From positions 1-64,000 of the forward strand of contig CAJQUW010014422.1 in the NCBI GenBank assembly GCA_907163375.1: a stretch of DNA of 64,000 nucleotides, in the 5' to 3' direction. Below are positions 47,759 to 60,559 of the stretch, piece after piece. The position numbers and the translations under genes are program-made. Below the pieces are notes generated by a model, which saw only the letters and a list, made by a program, of their open reading frames with translations, did no database searches and was not told where the DNA came from. The stretch is from Prostheceraeus crozeri. Taxonomy: Eukaryota; Platyhelminthes; Polycladida; Euryleptidae. Position 1 is the first letter of the stretch; every line of letters begins with the position of its first letter.

Positions 47759-48472
47759 ATGCACTCGGGAACTTCACTAAGAAAAGATAGTTTTGTCCCT
47801 GCTCACATAAAATCCAATTTTGTCACTAGTAGTATTAATAATGTTACTAAAAGATGCAACAACGAACATGACTTGAAGAAATCCCTCAATCAGTTGGACA
47901 TAAAATTAAAAAACAACGGGTTCACCCACAATTTCTCTAGAAAATCTAAGTCTAGAAATAAAATAGTCTCGCAGAATACTAGTAACTTAAAATTACGTTT
48001 CATCAATGATCATACAGACAATAAAATTCGTCACTTAATAAAAAAATACGAATTACCCGCGAAGTTGATTAGCACCCCAAACAAATCACTTTATTGTAGT
48101 TTAAAAAATAAAAACAAAAAACTAAAACATGAAGATTGTGACATTTGCACTCGGTTGCCTGCCAAAAACAAATGTACAGACCGTTTCCTAATTTATAAAT
48201 TCACTTGCAAAATTTGCAATCAAATTTATGTTGGCCAAACCTGCAGACCTTTCAAATTCCGCTTCATGGAACATAAACGTGCGATCCAGAAGCAGGACAG
48301 GTCTAGTGCTTTAGGTGAACATTCGCAGCATGGCCTGATATCTATTGATGACTATGACTTAGACATCCTGGAAAAGTGCAGTGACGCGCTAGACACGAGA
48401 CTGTCAGAAGCGAGACACATAAAGATGATTTGTCCCTCACTGAATCGCAAGCATGAACTGACCGTATTTTAA
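47759..48472 (+). pseudogene. Penelope-like C-terminal half, second copy (GIY-YIG endonuclease)
   Basis: 237 codons identical residue by residue to positions 164-400 of the minus-strand frame. It lacks the RT palm and therefore YIDD, but keeps the Cys-rich link and the whole GIY-YIG domain. It starts within the inverted-repeat junction, so its first Met is an accident of truncation. Confidence 0.9.
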
Positions 48473-48534
48473 ATCCAACTCACCATCACCTATTTTAAGA
48501 CGAGTTTGACTGTCAGTTTGTCCTCTTCACGATC

Positions 48535-48574
48535 GTCCCTAGACAAAGCGAGAATTCGCGAAACGCGTCGGGAC
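48535..48574 (+). other. Hammerhead-like motif, right Penelope arm
   Basis: Exact inverted counterpart of 46234-46273: GUCCC, degenerate core, GCGA/UCGC stem II, GAAAC, GCGUC, GGGAC. The two motifs are opposite in strand, so a read-through transcript would fold arm to arm and would not form a tandem hammerhead dimer. Confidence 0.45.
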
Positions 48575-48714
48575 CTTGTAAATTTTCTTTTACTTATAAT
48601 TACAATTATCACGCCGAAAAGCAAGGAGACTTTTTCATCATCAGCCTTCTGGTCTGATCAACAGAATGAACAATCGCCAACTCCTGTTAACGGCTATCCT
48701 CTACATGACGATTA

Positions 48715-49182
48715 ATTTATCCTTCGGACTCGGGTCACTAGACAAGTCACTGTGAAATCGAATCAATTCATCAATCTTCGAAATAGAAACAAAATCTTAC
48801 CAAATGTTCACAAAATAAACATAAATGAGAAGTGATTAGATAATAAAGCGACCAATCACATCGCTGATAAATAATCATTTCTCCACCGTATTTGCTAAAA
48901 ATTCAAGCAGTAAATCACTTTATTCAAAAAAATGCTCAAGAAAACTGAGCTCATTAAGTATCGGTGAAAGCAACATTTGTTAAGGACAAATTGTTGCATA
49001 TTCAGCAGATTTCCTTATCTATAAACAACCAATCAAATCTTAGAAAACGTCGCACGTAAACATGCTACTTGTAAACCGCACATGTTTGGTGATGGCATGG
49101 CGATGAGTATTTTTGAATACACAGAGAAATGCATGTAATCAAACAAGAAAAGCCGTTCCATTAATCGTTGCACACTGGACCA
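48715..49182. other. Non-coding, no feature recognised
   Basis: AT-rich spacer. Confidence 0.4.
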
Positions 49183-49390
49183 TAGAGTAAGCACATTAGG
49201 TAGAGTGGTAACTCTACAGTTATTAAATCCCCAATCGTGTATACTCTTTTGGAAGTCATTAAATGAACTCATGGAGGATGCATGTGGATATTGTTACCCA
49301 AATATCTTTGTTACAAATGTGAGATATTACAAAAATTTGTTGAGGTTTTGAAGAAGGTACGATGGAAATGACTAATCATGACAGAAGGAC
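49183..49390 (+). repeat. Partial copy of short TIR element family (see 52377)
   Basis: CATAGAGTAAGCACATTAGGTAGAGTGG... through ATTAAATCCCCAAT, TTAAATGAACTCA and CAAATGTGAGATAT matches 52377-52560 in the same order and orientation. The right end of this copy was not found. Confidence 0.55.
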
Positions 49391-49492
49391 TTGATATTAT
49401 TTTGTTTAAAGTAAGCCACGCGATGCCTGCTATTGCTTACTTTACTTCTGCTTGCGACAGCCCCATGCTTGACCTCCAAGAGCACAGTGGAA

Positions 49493-51035
49493 GGATACAT
49501 AGATGGTAGAGTGTCGACTCAAAAAAAGTACCTGTATACAGTGATGGAAAATTTTTTATATTAAAAGATTCGAGCTTTGTGTGGAGGATTATCTCGGTAT
49601 CGGGGTCCTAAGAAATTATTTCGAGCACTTTTGATAATTGTTCCCAAAATTTTACCATTTTAAATACTACCGAGATGATTCCTCTAGGTAAGTGAGCATG
49701 AAACAAGTTGGATTTCAAAGGAATGTATATTTGCAAAGAGCAGACCTAGCTAAAAGGAAATTTAGATGCCGTGAGTGATTCAAAGGACATTTCCATGAGT
49801 CTCGTTCTATATTGGGTTGTCTCATGAAAAAGTGTCGCGATATTTTGCGTGTTTCTTACCTGAATTTTTTATATTTCTTATTCATTGGAAGCAATAGCAG
49901 ACGTGCATTCGAGTTGCTCATAACGTTACATGATTAGGAACTCTGCCTAATGCTCGGTCATGACAAGGACAATCTAGTATGAACAAATATCATTTCTTCT
50001 GCTGTTTGCCATCTGGGTCAAGTCATCATTCCGTTTGTAGTTTCTCTTAATATTCTGTTACTAATTGTGTTTGTCTCTCCACCATTTTTCGCTTGAAGCA
50101 ACTCCGTGTGTATCGCCCTTGAGTTCAGTGTAGATAAATTTGCAGCGGTTACTCCTTTGGCGGAGGGCATGAACCATGGCGGCCTGACCGCGCTCACCAC
50201 TGATTTTCCTTACAGTACTGTACTCTATTGCTCAAGATGTTGTATTTTTAAAGCATGATAACACACACGCAAAACTTGCCCACTGGCTAGAGCCATAGAA
50301 TCACAGCAGTCAAAGACATTGATTTTAATAAATTAACTTGAAAATAGTAAATCGGTCCACTTCACTATTGGTTTTTCTAGATTCCGAAACATGATTTGGT
50401 GAATCAAATAAATCACAATGCCAGCCCGCGCCACCGGTAGAGTAAATTTAATCAAAAACTTGAAAATACCAGCCACAGGCAAGGCAATAAAATGTTGACT
50501 TTTTTCATGAAGACTAGAGATTTTAGAAGAGTCAAGTGTGTTACAAGATGAATTAGTGCCAGCGGATATGGCGTCCCTTCAGACCCTTTGATATGCATCC
50601 ATTCTATTTATTTCATGAATTTCCGGGGTAGCGAATTCAGAAACTTCTAGGAGGGAAAAACTTGCATGATGCGAAGCTCCATCGCGTAGAAGATATCTAG
50701 CCTAACGCCCTGCAATAATATGCCATTATAAAGCGGAGTGTGATCGAGCGTTTTTATTCTGTACTCTTTTCATCTGGGTTAATTTCCCGCTTGAATGTTG
50801 TTATTAGCAAATATTCATTCCTTTTGATATTCCAAGTGTGTGGCATTACTACTTTTCACTAGAGGAGTCATCTCGGTAGTATATAAAATTGGCAGAATAA
50901 TCGCTCGAAAATTTTTAGAGATCTGATCACACAATAATTGTTTTTGGAGACCACCCGGGAGAAAGTGTTAATATCCATGTTAAGACAAACTGAATCTTTT
51001 GATATTAAATCATTTTCACTGTATTGCAGATACCT
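49493..51035. mobile_element. Degenerate inverted-repeat element of the same TIR family
   Basis: The left block 49493-49690 (GGTAGAGTGTCGACTC, CTGTATACAG, TACCGAGATGATTCCTC) is the reverse complement of blocks at 50856-51035 (GAGTCATCTCGGTAGTAT, CTGAATCTTTTGATAT, TTTTCACTGTAT), with divergence. The same words close the element at 52377-52922. Boundaries are approximate. Confidence 0.45.
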
Positions 51036-52326
51036 TTTGTTGATTGTGTGTCGGACGTCTCGCCTTCTCTTATTACAGACTGGACTTACGTGTTGTGGAT
51101 CGGAAAAATTGGGAATTTTTGTCATTTCGTTTGTTCTTATTTCAAATGCATGGTCCAGCATGATCAGATAAGAATATTCTGTACCGGGAACGAGGGTCGA
51201 TATGATGGAGCCTTCACACAGAATGATGTAGCCTTATGTGATGTACACCCTTGCACATTGCTGTACATTTGGATGCGCTGAGTCGTACACCCAGCAAATG
51301 AAGTGATGGATGACGCCTACTTTATCTTTATATCATTTTATCTCAACATTGCAATATTTAGTTTTTGGTCCAAAAAATGTCTGATTGCTTTAAAACGCTG
51401 AATATTATGCAAATTGTTTTACAAAAATTGCATGTCGCACAGTTGTTATCTGGGTCGCAACTCGCTCGAGTTCATTTAATGAAATCGAAACTGAGCGCAC
51501 TTTGGGGTCTCAATTAATTGAGAATATCTTTGTATGAAGAAATGGAAACTGGGCCTATGGCCTCGCCGTCTTTCTGACCGGCTCTTGTCGATCTTTTACA
51601 ATGAATAAATTAGCCAAGATTTTTCAAGGAGCAGTGATTCATTTACTGACTTCTTGTTCCAATAGAAGAGTTGTCATCGTCATGCATACTGCTATGGCAC
51701 AGTGCTTTATGTGCATGTGCAGATATTCGATTTAATCAAATCATTGCCTTTCACTTTCTATAGTTATTTCATTTATGTTTAAATGCATCTTTAGACGAAG
51801 CTTCTTGAGTAATTTTCAGTAACTTTAAAAATCACAAACTCACAAAATGGTTATTATTTTGCCACACAGAGCTTCGCCGGCGCTATTTCCGTTCAAAGTT
51901 ATTTACAAATTGGCACCAACAAAGAATGAATAATTAAAGTCTAATCATGCTTGTAATCGAGCCAAACAGCAACTATTATCACCATAGAATAATAATGTCA
52001 CGTTTTAGACAAATTAAGTAGGCGTATTCTTCACTTAAATACATGTATTTTGAATGATTTTCTCCTTTTCAGTGTGTAGGCTAGCTTAATCGCTTCATTT
52101 CTTTAAAGCATATAGTTATCGATACATGATTTCTGAGATTATCGAACATTGCCATAGTGATCGATTTCTGAGGTTATCGCGTTAGTGATTTAATTTCTTA
52201 TTTTGAGATTTGAAAATTAGAATGAAATGTTGAAAAGTTTTGGGAACTTCCACTGCTGATCGATTTTGTTTATTTCGCTTCCTTTACATAGATGGGCAGC
52301 ACATCTAATCAATTGATCGATATTCG
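51036..52326. other. Non-coding, no gene recognised
   Basis: Overlapping short frames around 50938-51281 lack a domain. The remainder is AT-rich. Confidence 0.4.
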
Positions 52327-52996
52327 TGCTGCAGGCCATAGAGTCCTACTGTATGATTTCGACGCATGGTTCAATGCATAGAGTAAATATATATTAGGTA
52401 GAGTGGTGACTCCGCATTTATTAAATCCCCAATGTGTATACACTTTCGAATATTAAATGAACTCAAAGGAGATACAGTCGGAATTGTCTCCAAATGTGAG
52501 ATATGCGCATTTATGCAGTTTTGAAGAAATTACAGCGGAATTGATTGATCATGATAGCATACAGCAGAAGGAAATTATAGAATTTTACAGATCCCCCACG
52601 TCATGACAGCCTTGATTATGTAATGGTAACTCGATGACCAGCGCTATTGCTTTCTTGCTGAACCTCACGAGAATCTTCTTAAGCGTGATCAGGCAACAGC
52701 TGCCACTGGCATGGCAAAATCACAGATTCAAAGACAATTATTTCAATTAACTTTGAAAGATGTAAATGGGTCCACATCAATTTTGACTTTTAGAACTGCT
52801 CAAATATTTTTTTGGACCACGGGAACGTAATCTCCACAAAAAACTGAATCTTTTGATATAAACATTTTCACTGTATACAGATACTTTTTTGAGTGGACAC
52901 TCTACCTATATATCCCTACTCTATGGTTCAATGTGTCCCATGTGAGGCACATTAAACACCCATTGAGTAGGTGTATCCCTACTCTATGCTGCAGGC
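52327..52996. mobile_element. Two nested short TIR elements with 10-bp and 11-bp duplications
   Basis: Inner element 52377-52922 starts CATAGAGTAAATATATATTA and ends with the complement of AGAGTAGGGATATATAGGTA. It is flanked by ATGGTTCAATG (52366-52376 and 52923-52933). Outside that, TGCTGCAGGC occurs at 52327-52336 and 52987-52996, and the enclosed edges again carry TAGAGT ... ACTCTA, suggesting an outer remnant of the same family. Duplications of 9-11 bp are typical of Mutator-like elements, so a MULE-type MITE is inferred. Confidence 0.55.
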
Positions 52997-53554
52997 TATT
53001 ACATAAATTAGAAACAAGATTCCCTGGTGTCTACATCGCTAAGTTGGAGTAAAAGCGATTATATTTCTTAAATTTGGCCTACGAATGATGTTGATATAGC
53101 TGCCGAATGTCTGACTTGGACATTGACATGTTTCACATTTAGGTCGATGTATGTTAGATATTCGCTACCATTCACACTAATGCACACTGAATGATAAGTG
53201 CTGCGAAAGCACAAGTTCAGGACAATATATACGCATTAGGCAATATAATCGCTGTCTCAACGGATGAGCAGGCTACACAGAATTGTGCAGTGTGCCAGGG
53301 ATCGTGCCTCTCGTGGTTCTCGCTTCATGTGCCACTTTCGCACTTCACAATACGCTTGCTTTAGTCGTGAATTACGGTTTGCAGTGTATTATTCTTAGCT
53401 CACCACAGGATAGGTCTGTTAAAGTGCAGTAGCACATTCCCTCACGAGTCTGACAGGGAGTGTAAACGCGGCTATATGTAACTAATACATGTACAACTCG
53501 CTATCAGAAGCTGAATCGCACCTAAGATTCCAATTTCGCTCAAGATGTGTAGAT

Positions 53555-54202
53555 CAAAGATCGGCAATGATAAAATGATATCATTTTTTTCTGAGGAAAA
53601 ATGATATCAAATGATATCAAAAAATTTCAAAGACAGGCTGTCGGTCTATCACACAAATTGTCAAACAACTCATTGGTAACAATGCCTTGATTTTTTTGAA
53701 GTTTTTGCTATCTAAATATTTTTAAGAAAGCGTTTTTAATATTTAAATACTTGTTAAATATTTTCATCATTTTTTCGCAACCAACTGCATATTGTAGGCG
53801 TATTTGCAATTCGAGTATATAAAGCTTAGATCAAAACTTGTCATGTCTGGGTCATAGGCCCTGCCTAACTTTTGATATACAAGAAGCTCAATTTGTATGA
53901 CTAAACTGCTTTCTTCGGTCTTCCATTACTTGGAATCTATCGATGCTGCATGCAATCTGATTTAAAATTTCATTGCTAAGAGCAGTAAAAGTAGCATGAT
54001 AGCAGTGGAAATCGAAAAGTTTGAATGACTGGATCTACTCGTATTTACGGTGTAGGCCTACATATAAATCCATAAAAATGGTATATTTTCGCAATAAAAA
54101 TACATTGATATAAAGTGATATCATTTTATGTCATCTTTTGAAATTCGCAAAATGATACATTTATATATCATTTTAAAAATAAAACGATATAACTGCCGAG
54201 AG
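53555..54202 (+). mobile_element. hAT-like MITE, copy C
   Basis: It starts CAAAGATCGGCAATGAT like copy B. The interior matches copies A and B (e.g. CATAGGCCCTGCCTAACTTT, TTTGATATACAAGAAGCT), and the right end is diverged (complement CGGCAGTTATATCGTTTT). No clean target duplication remains, so it is probably the oldest of the three copies. Confidence 0.7.
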
Positions 54203-56219
54203 AGGGAGAAAGAGAGATACGTTTATTGAATCAATAATGTGAATCAAAATGTATACATGTTACATAGAGTTCAAAGCAAGTTATATGAAAGAAAAGTAAA
54301 GTACCCAAAAGTTAGTCACAGAAAGTGAGGGACTGAATAATGCACATGTGCGGCAAAAAGGCATCGCGTCGGGTGGTAGTCCTACAGAAAGGCACTGATG
54401 CTCGACCAGAAGGAAGAGTGGAAGGAGACAAGTATGCAATTATAGGTGTAGATGCACATTAGAATAATTTCCAGCATAATAAAGCTGAAAAATGCAAAGT
54501 TCAAATTCAGAATATGACAATTAATCAAAGGCAAATGTGATCAATGCCTCATAATCGATGATAAATAAACTCCATGCGGTCGACTTCAGAACGAACTCCA
54601 CTTTGTATATGTTTTATTCATTCAACAATATAGTTTATCATTTGCAATAAACATGCGCCAGATTTTTCAAAATGTCTTTCCTAACGTACGGTACATTCTC
54701 TGTACTGCACAATAATGCGGTTTCTTGATTCTACGAATCTTTGACTCAGTCGATAAGCAACCTGCAAGTTGAGTTAGCAAACAAATAATTCCTACAAGAC
54801 ATGATTCATCTACTTTCAACTTTATGAGCGTTTACTGGTTTTGAGCATTTCTTTCTATAGTTCGAATCAAGGAAGAGTAACAAAAAGCAGTTGCCGCCTG
54901 CGATAGAGCTCTGATCGGTTCGACATTCCGTAACCACATGTTCCTGAAAAGCAATCTATATTTGCAAACAGCATAAACCGATAAGATTCGTCGAATCTTT
55001 AATTAAAAGTTTTGAATTACCGTGGCATGAAAACCCTCAGTTCTCCTAGATAAACATCCCTATTGACTAAATCGCGATTGGAACTCTTAGGGAAACAATT
55101 CGCTTTCTTATTGTGACATAGGTTTAGACAGCTTAGAGGTTTTCATGTCAGCTGTTGAGCTTTATGACAATTCAATCGAGGACTACGCATTTTTTTCCGT
55201 ATTTTAGTAATCGATTATCTTCAATACATTCAATACGATAGACAACCTAGTTCTGTTCAGCGATTTACAAACTCTTCGAGCAGACTTCTTGACTATGAAA
55301 CTGAAGATGCAGTCCAACGAGCGGACCAGTTAAATGAGGATGATGCTCACTAGGAATTTGGATAGAAACGCAGCATGCAATGGAAGGAAGCTGAAGAAAG
55401 ACTGAAAGAGGTTTGTTTTCAAGACCCATCGCGAATGACGAATTTATCGTTTGATGAATTTAGCTAAAAGCCTCATTGAAGTAGATAACAATTGAATACT
55501 GTAGAAGTTTGATATCTTGCATTTATGTGGCGGCAATTTCAAACAAACGCTCTAATGTCTAATTATTTGCCAAGTCAGTTTTGGAAGTTTCGGGGAGCAA
55601 ATGGCAGGCTACAGCCTTGAAAAAGAATTTTAAATGAAATGACATCGCATTGTTTCGCATTGTTATTCCATGGAATGCACAGCAGGCTTAGTCATCGACA
55701 ACAATTATCCAATTTTTTATTGCTGAATTGCGGATATCAAGATTGGTTGACGGAGTCATAGTTGAAGTGTTTAGTGTACTGGATGCATGAGCATAGCAAA
55801 AAATTCACCGATAAAAGAAGGAGCTATCATTGGTCATAAACTTCACATTCAAGCGATAAAGTAACGAGCACTCTCAAGGAAAATAATTGAAAACCTTTTT
55901 CATTTTCAGATCACCGAAATAGTTGCTGGAATTTGTAGATTAATCGAGAAATGACATGGTATATGGTGATGAGATTTTTTATGTAGCACATTTTCTAAGG
56001 TAAGCAATTGTTGACCTCCCAGGAAAAAGAAACCTATTGGTCTCCAAATTTAAAAAAGTTAAATTTATGTTCGTGGAACTGCGACGGGTCTTCGACATCC
56101 TTCGCCTTCTGAGGTTGTTGGTGAACAACATTGTTAACATATTACATCATTTTGTGCATCGAAATCATAAAATGATGTCTTATTCATTTTAAAGAAATTT
56201 TTGTTTCGATGTAATCTGG
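54203..56219. other. Non-coding, no gene recognised
   Basis: AT-rich. No exon, RNA or repeat family recognised. Confidence 0.4.
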
Positions 56220-59200
56220 CACCTCCTAAAGCGGAAGAAATCTGCATCCTAAAGCGCCACACACTAAAATTTCAGAAGGCTAAGTTGAATTAGTAGGCTA
56301 GCATACTGAAGAGAACAATAACCCTTAGACGTAAGCTTCTGCATAGAGGAGAGCGTGAGTCATTGCTTGCCAGACAGGAGGAACGCTGTCGCATAACAAT
56401 AGCTGCTATTGAGGACATCATAAGTTCACGTTGCTGTATGTACGTGAATCATTCTCCGCTTCATCTCTCCGAGGCTATGTTGCTGGCTTTGACTTCGAGT
56501 GGCAATTGACTTTCTGTCAGTAATATTGCAATAAATTGTTTAGTGAAATTATCTGTTGAAGTTGTGCAGTTGTAAATTGCAAATATATGGGTATCATGAT
56601 GTCATGTCAGGAGAATACATCTTTCCCATCAACGTGATCGAAATACTGGATAAATGGAAAAGAAATACAATAAGACTTGAAGCCAAATGGCCAAAAATCT
56701 GCATTTCCACATTTCTCGTGATAGTCAATCGTGACAGATATACTGATCAATCTGGTTCATCAACTAACGGCAGCTCTGAAAAATGAGGTGAGTTTCCTGT
56801 TGCTCTGATAGCCTATTCGAAAGAGTTGTAATGCATGCATGCTGTATACCACTAATGTAAATCGAGTCAGCGACTTTTGTAGTTAAAATGCCACTTTTCA
56901 TAACGGACTTAATTACTTTTGCGGATAATGGAAATTATAAATTTCAAAAAGCTGTAAATTTTCGAGGTAGGCAGACATTGTATTTTTCAATTTCATGCAT
57001 TCATGCGCGTTATGTGCTCGGTGAAGCATCTGAGAAGCAAATGCGCACTCATAGAAACTGCGCAAAGTACTCATCTGTTACAAGTGGCGCGTCCAATAAG
57101 GTTTCCGAACGAAGGTAGAAAAATAGTAGATGCACGCATGTGAGGGGTTAATTGAATTGGCATATCAAGTTTAGGATTCAATGCAAAGTTCTAAATGCTT
57201 TGATGTACACATATATCATTTATGTGTTGTCAATTATATTCAGAATATTCGAAAATTCAATGAATTTTAATAGAAATACAACAATCAATTCTGTATTTAG
57301 TTTATTGGAGGCACACATTAGTTGAATGTAACCATTTATCACCAACTGTCATGTTAATCTATAGTCGGATAATAGTATAGACATCGAAAAAATGCAATAG
57401 ACGACACTGAAGGACATTCGTTTCCATTATGTAGTAGAAGAATTGTGTTCAGGCTTTCCTGATTCATACATTTAAGAATAAACATCTTTGTAAACATATG
57501 CTTAAAATTTCGCATTCAATCTTTTAAACGTTTTTATCTAATCTATTAAAATTCTGCTGCCATATTGTTGTGAACTCGCTTAAAAGATATTCATCAAAAT
57601 ATATGAAATTCAGGATGTTGAACTATGGGCCAACAGACTACTGACAATTAAAAATTCTATACTTCGGATCTTCTGCCAATAAATATCCTTCTGTCACTAT
57701 TCAAATATCCGCGGTTTTTCTACAATGTCCAGACACTATTGGATGCAAACGTATTTTTAATGTGCGGCGTTAAATGCTATAAATATTCAGTCCATCATGT
57801 TGGCTACTTTTAAAAGTAGATCCATTTTAGCAGTGAAAGTATCTTTCATACTCTATTCATATTAGTCATTATTATTAAGTTCTCAACGTAGCATGATATC
57901 AAGGCAAAAGTAGACTCCAGCACAAATAGGAAAGACTAAACAGTCATCAACACAAAAAGAGAAGATTGATTAATTAATATAGAATGTTTCTATTCTGTAA
58001 AAATGCATGATAAGGTAATTCTGATAGCAAGAAAATGTCCACCTATTGAATAGAACTTTTTTATTCTTTTTCATAAAATTATCTCATGATATTTCCATTT
58101 TTTAATTTTTATAAAATTTCTAACGACGATCTTGGGCCATATAAGCCATGCCAGTTATTATTTTTGAAGTCAACTTAGTTCATGCATGTTTGGTAGAGAC
58201 CTGTGACACTCACATTGTTTTCATCTGATTAATAAGTACGGCTACTTGCTGTCGACACATAGAAGTTTGCAGGACAGTGCATGCTGTCTGAAGTGGAGAG
58301 TCAATAAGAAACATATGCAGTATTGCATTAGAACTTCAAACGAAAGTTAGTACCTGTGAATATGGATTATTAGCATAATATGTGCTATTTTTTGGAGATA
58401 TGAAGCTCGTGAATTTCCATAATCTGTAGAACATCGAATAACTTAAGAAAGGAGACAATTTTCTGCAACAAGAGGTTTCAATCATTTTATCAAAGCACAT
58501 TTGTATGTATTCAATTCAGCATTGATAAATTATATTATCTGGGCGCATATCAAAATAGATAGCGCAATAAAAATAATTAAAAAATACGACATGCTCTATG
58601 TATGCATGATTATAAGAAATTCTATTTTTTTCAATTATCTGTCAAATCAAAAGCTTCGAATTTTTGAAGAAATCATAATTTGTTCAGCCTGCTGCATGTA
58701 ACATGTAGATCTGACGTCCTTGTATCCTAAAGTTAACTATTTTTTTTCCTTTCACTCCATAGTTCCTAACTAAAATTCCTTTTTCTTTTCAGCAATCATT
58801 TCGACTGGAATATCAGTGAATACTAATATATGGTGTCCAAATATTATATATGTGCTTTAACGGATGCAGCATCTATGCCATCACGGTACATGCAGTCTTG
58901 TTTCTAACATATAATCTCCAACGCAATCGACAGTATTTGGCCACCGGAGAAACTGCTGGAAGGACTTCTTCGTGTGCGTCACATCTTCACCAAGATCAGT
59001 GCACAACTAAGTGAATTTTATACTTTGAATTCTTTGGTTTCCATCTTTCTATAATAATTCTTTGATGATTTCCATGATGTTTTAGAGCTGCAATATCTGT
59101 TAGTTTAGATCGTAATTTACTTGAACAATAATAAGATTGATTAGCATATCTAGCACTTGATTGTTATTCGATATTCGCATCTTGAGACTCTATTTGTTAC

Positions 59201-59833
59201 TCTATCTTTATTGCAACTGTTTGATCTACGATTTCATACATGCTTTTATCCACATAATTCTATAATAAATACCCTGCATGTTTCTGACATTTTTTACTGT
59301 TCCGACACTATATTATGTGGCATTTGTATTTTTTTCACCGAAAATTGCGTGGTCAGGCCAAAATTTTCATTGTACATGTATACATGAGATTTCGTTGCAT
59401 CTGTTACATAAATAGACCTGTGATTGTATTCATTTTGGTACTGGGTGTCAATTTTATAAATTTCAAGTGAATTTCAGTAAAGTTTGTTTTATGTATTCGA
59501 ATTGTACAACACTAATGTCATGTTCTCTTGCATTACAGTATTACAGGGTTAGAGGTTTCATATTTCTTTAGAGGGTTGTTTGTAAAGCAAGAAATACATA
59601 TTGAATGAATATAATGAGAGCTTTGTCTGCAATAAATCTCAATGCGTAACCCGTCTATTGCTGAATATAGATAGTAGTGTGCATTGTCATAAGGGAAAAG
59701 TAGAATATGGCATTGAAAAAATGTTTTAGGAGGTGAGAGGCTAGCCTTCTAAAAGGCGCATGCTTTAGGATTTTTTTATTAGTTACGAATAGTGTCTTGC
59801 TTTAGGAGGTGATTCAGCTCGCTTTAGGAGGTG
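56220..59833. mobile_element. Possible 3.6-kb TIR element with CCTAAAGC subterminal repeats
   Basis: The left edge CACCTCCTAAAGCG is matched in inverse at the right edge (59820-59833). Further CCTAAAGC words follow inward on both sides in the same order: left 56246 (CATCCTAAAGCGCC) and AAGGCTAAG; right 59802, 59762 and the AGAAGGCTAG complement near 59743. The interior is AT-rich with no frame above 76 codons. No target duplication longer than 2-4 bases was seen, so the unit is a hypothesis. Confidence 0.45.
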
Positions 59834-60559
59834 CTGGTTTACAGTGTAGTCACAATGAGGCAGACATGAAGATATTTATATTCAAAATTTAGGTTCAGAA
59901 GTTATTGCATTAATTAAACACTCAGAAGATCTGTTTTGGATCATTTATGTTAATGCTCATGTTAATTAATACAGGTGTGATTGTGTTCAAAACATGTTTT
60001 TGGAAATGCTTTAAAACAACATATTATGCATTTCTAATTTTATTTAACTTCTTGCTTTTTTAATTATTTTGTTATTCCATAATTTTCTTCTCAATTAAGC
60101 AACCTGATAAATGCTTCGGCAGCGTCAAAGCTGTTTTGATGTGTGAAACAAATCACCTGTGTAATCAATGTCGATAATATGTCATTTTGTTAGCTTACTG
60201 AGTCACATGTTTATATCATACTACTTATTTTGCTGACAGCTACTCAATTTCTTCAAAGCATTCTAAACGCTCGCCTCTCTAGCAGGCTGAGGAAAGGTAG
60301 CAGCTTAACTGGTTCACCTGTATTAACAATAATAGAATAGAACAACAGCAGAAGAAGAATTTACCCATCAACAATGCTCTTAAATTACTGGGTTCTAAAT
60401 TATATTTTGAAATCATAGTGTATTTAAAAAAGTGTGATTGAATATACATGCTGAAATCCACGGCTATCAAAAATTATATTTTGAAACAAGTATGTTCGAA
60501 CATGCTAAGTATGTTAAATATGTACATGTTTAATTTGAATCCTAATAATTTATGTAGTT
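59834..60559. other. Non-coding, no feature recognised
   Basis: AT-rich spacer before the LINE. Confidence 0.4.

Larger units (their letters stand above)
46127..48714. mobile_element. Penelope-like element, head-to-head inverted copies with 11-bp target duplication
   Basis: Two copies of one element face each other: minus-strand copy 46138-47735, plus-strand 5'-truncated copy 47736-48703. The arms 46138-47072 and 47736-48670 are exact reverse complements of equal length (935 bp) as far as I can read. CATGACGATTA occurs at both outer edges (46127-46137 and 48704-48714), a likely target-site duplication. Inverted, truncated tandem arrangements and variable duplications are known for Penelope-like elements. 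The plus copy runs 33 bases further at its 3' end than the minus copy. Confidence 0.85.

Noticed and set aside
47549..47764. 71-codon frame as a separate gene
   Set aside because: It is the RT-fingers part of the Penelope frame plus antisense junction sequence, separated by a frameshift.
56556..57118. Two 76-codon frames as exons of an unknown gene
   Set aside because: No domain, poor boundaries, and position inside the putative 3.6-kb TIR element.
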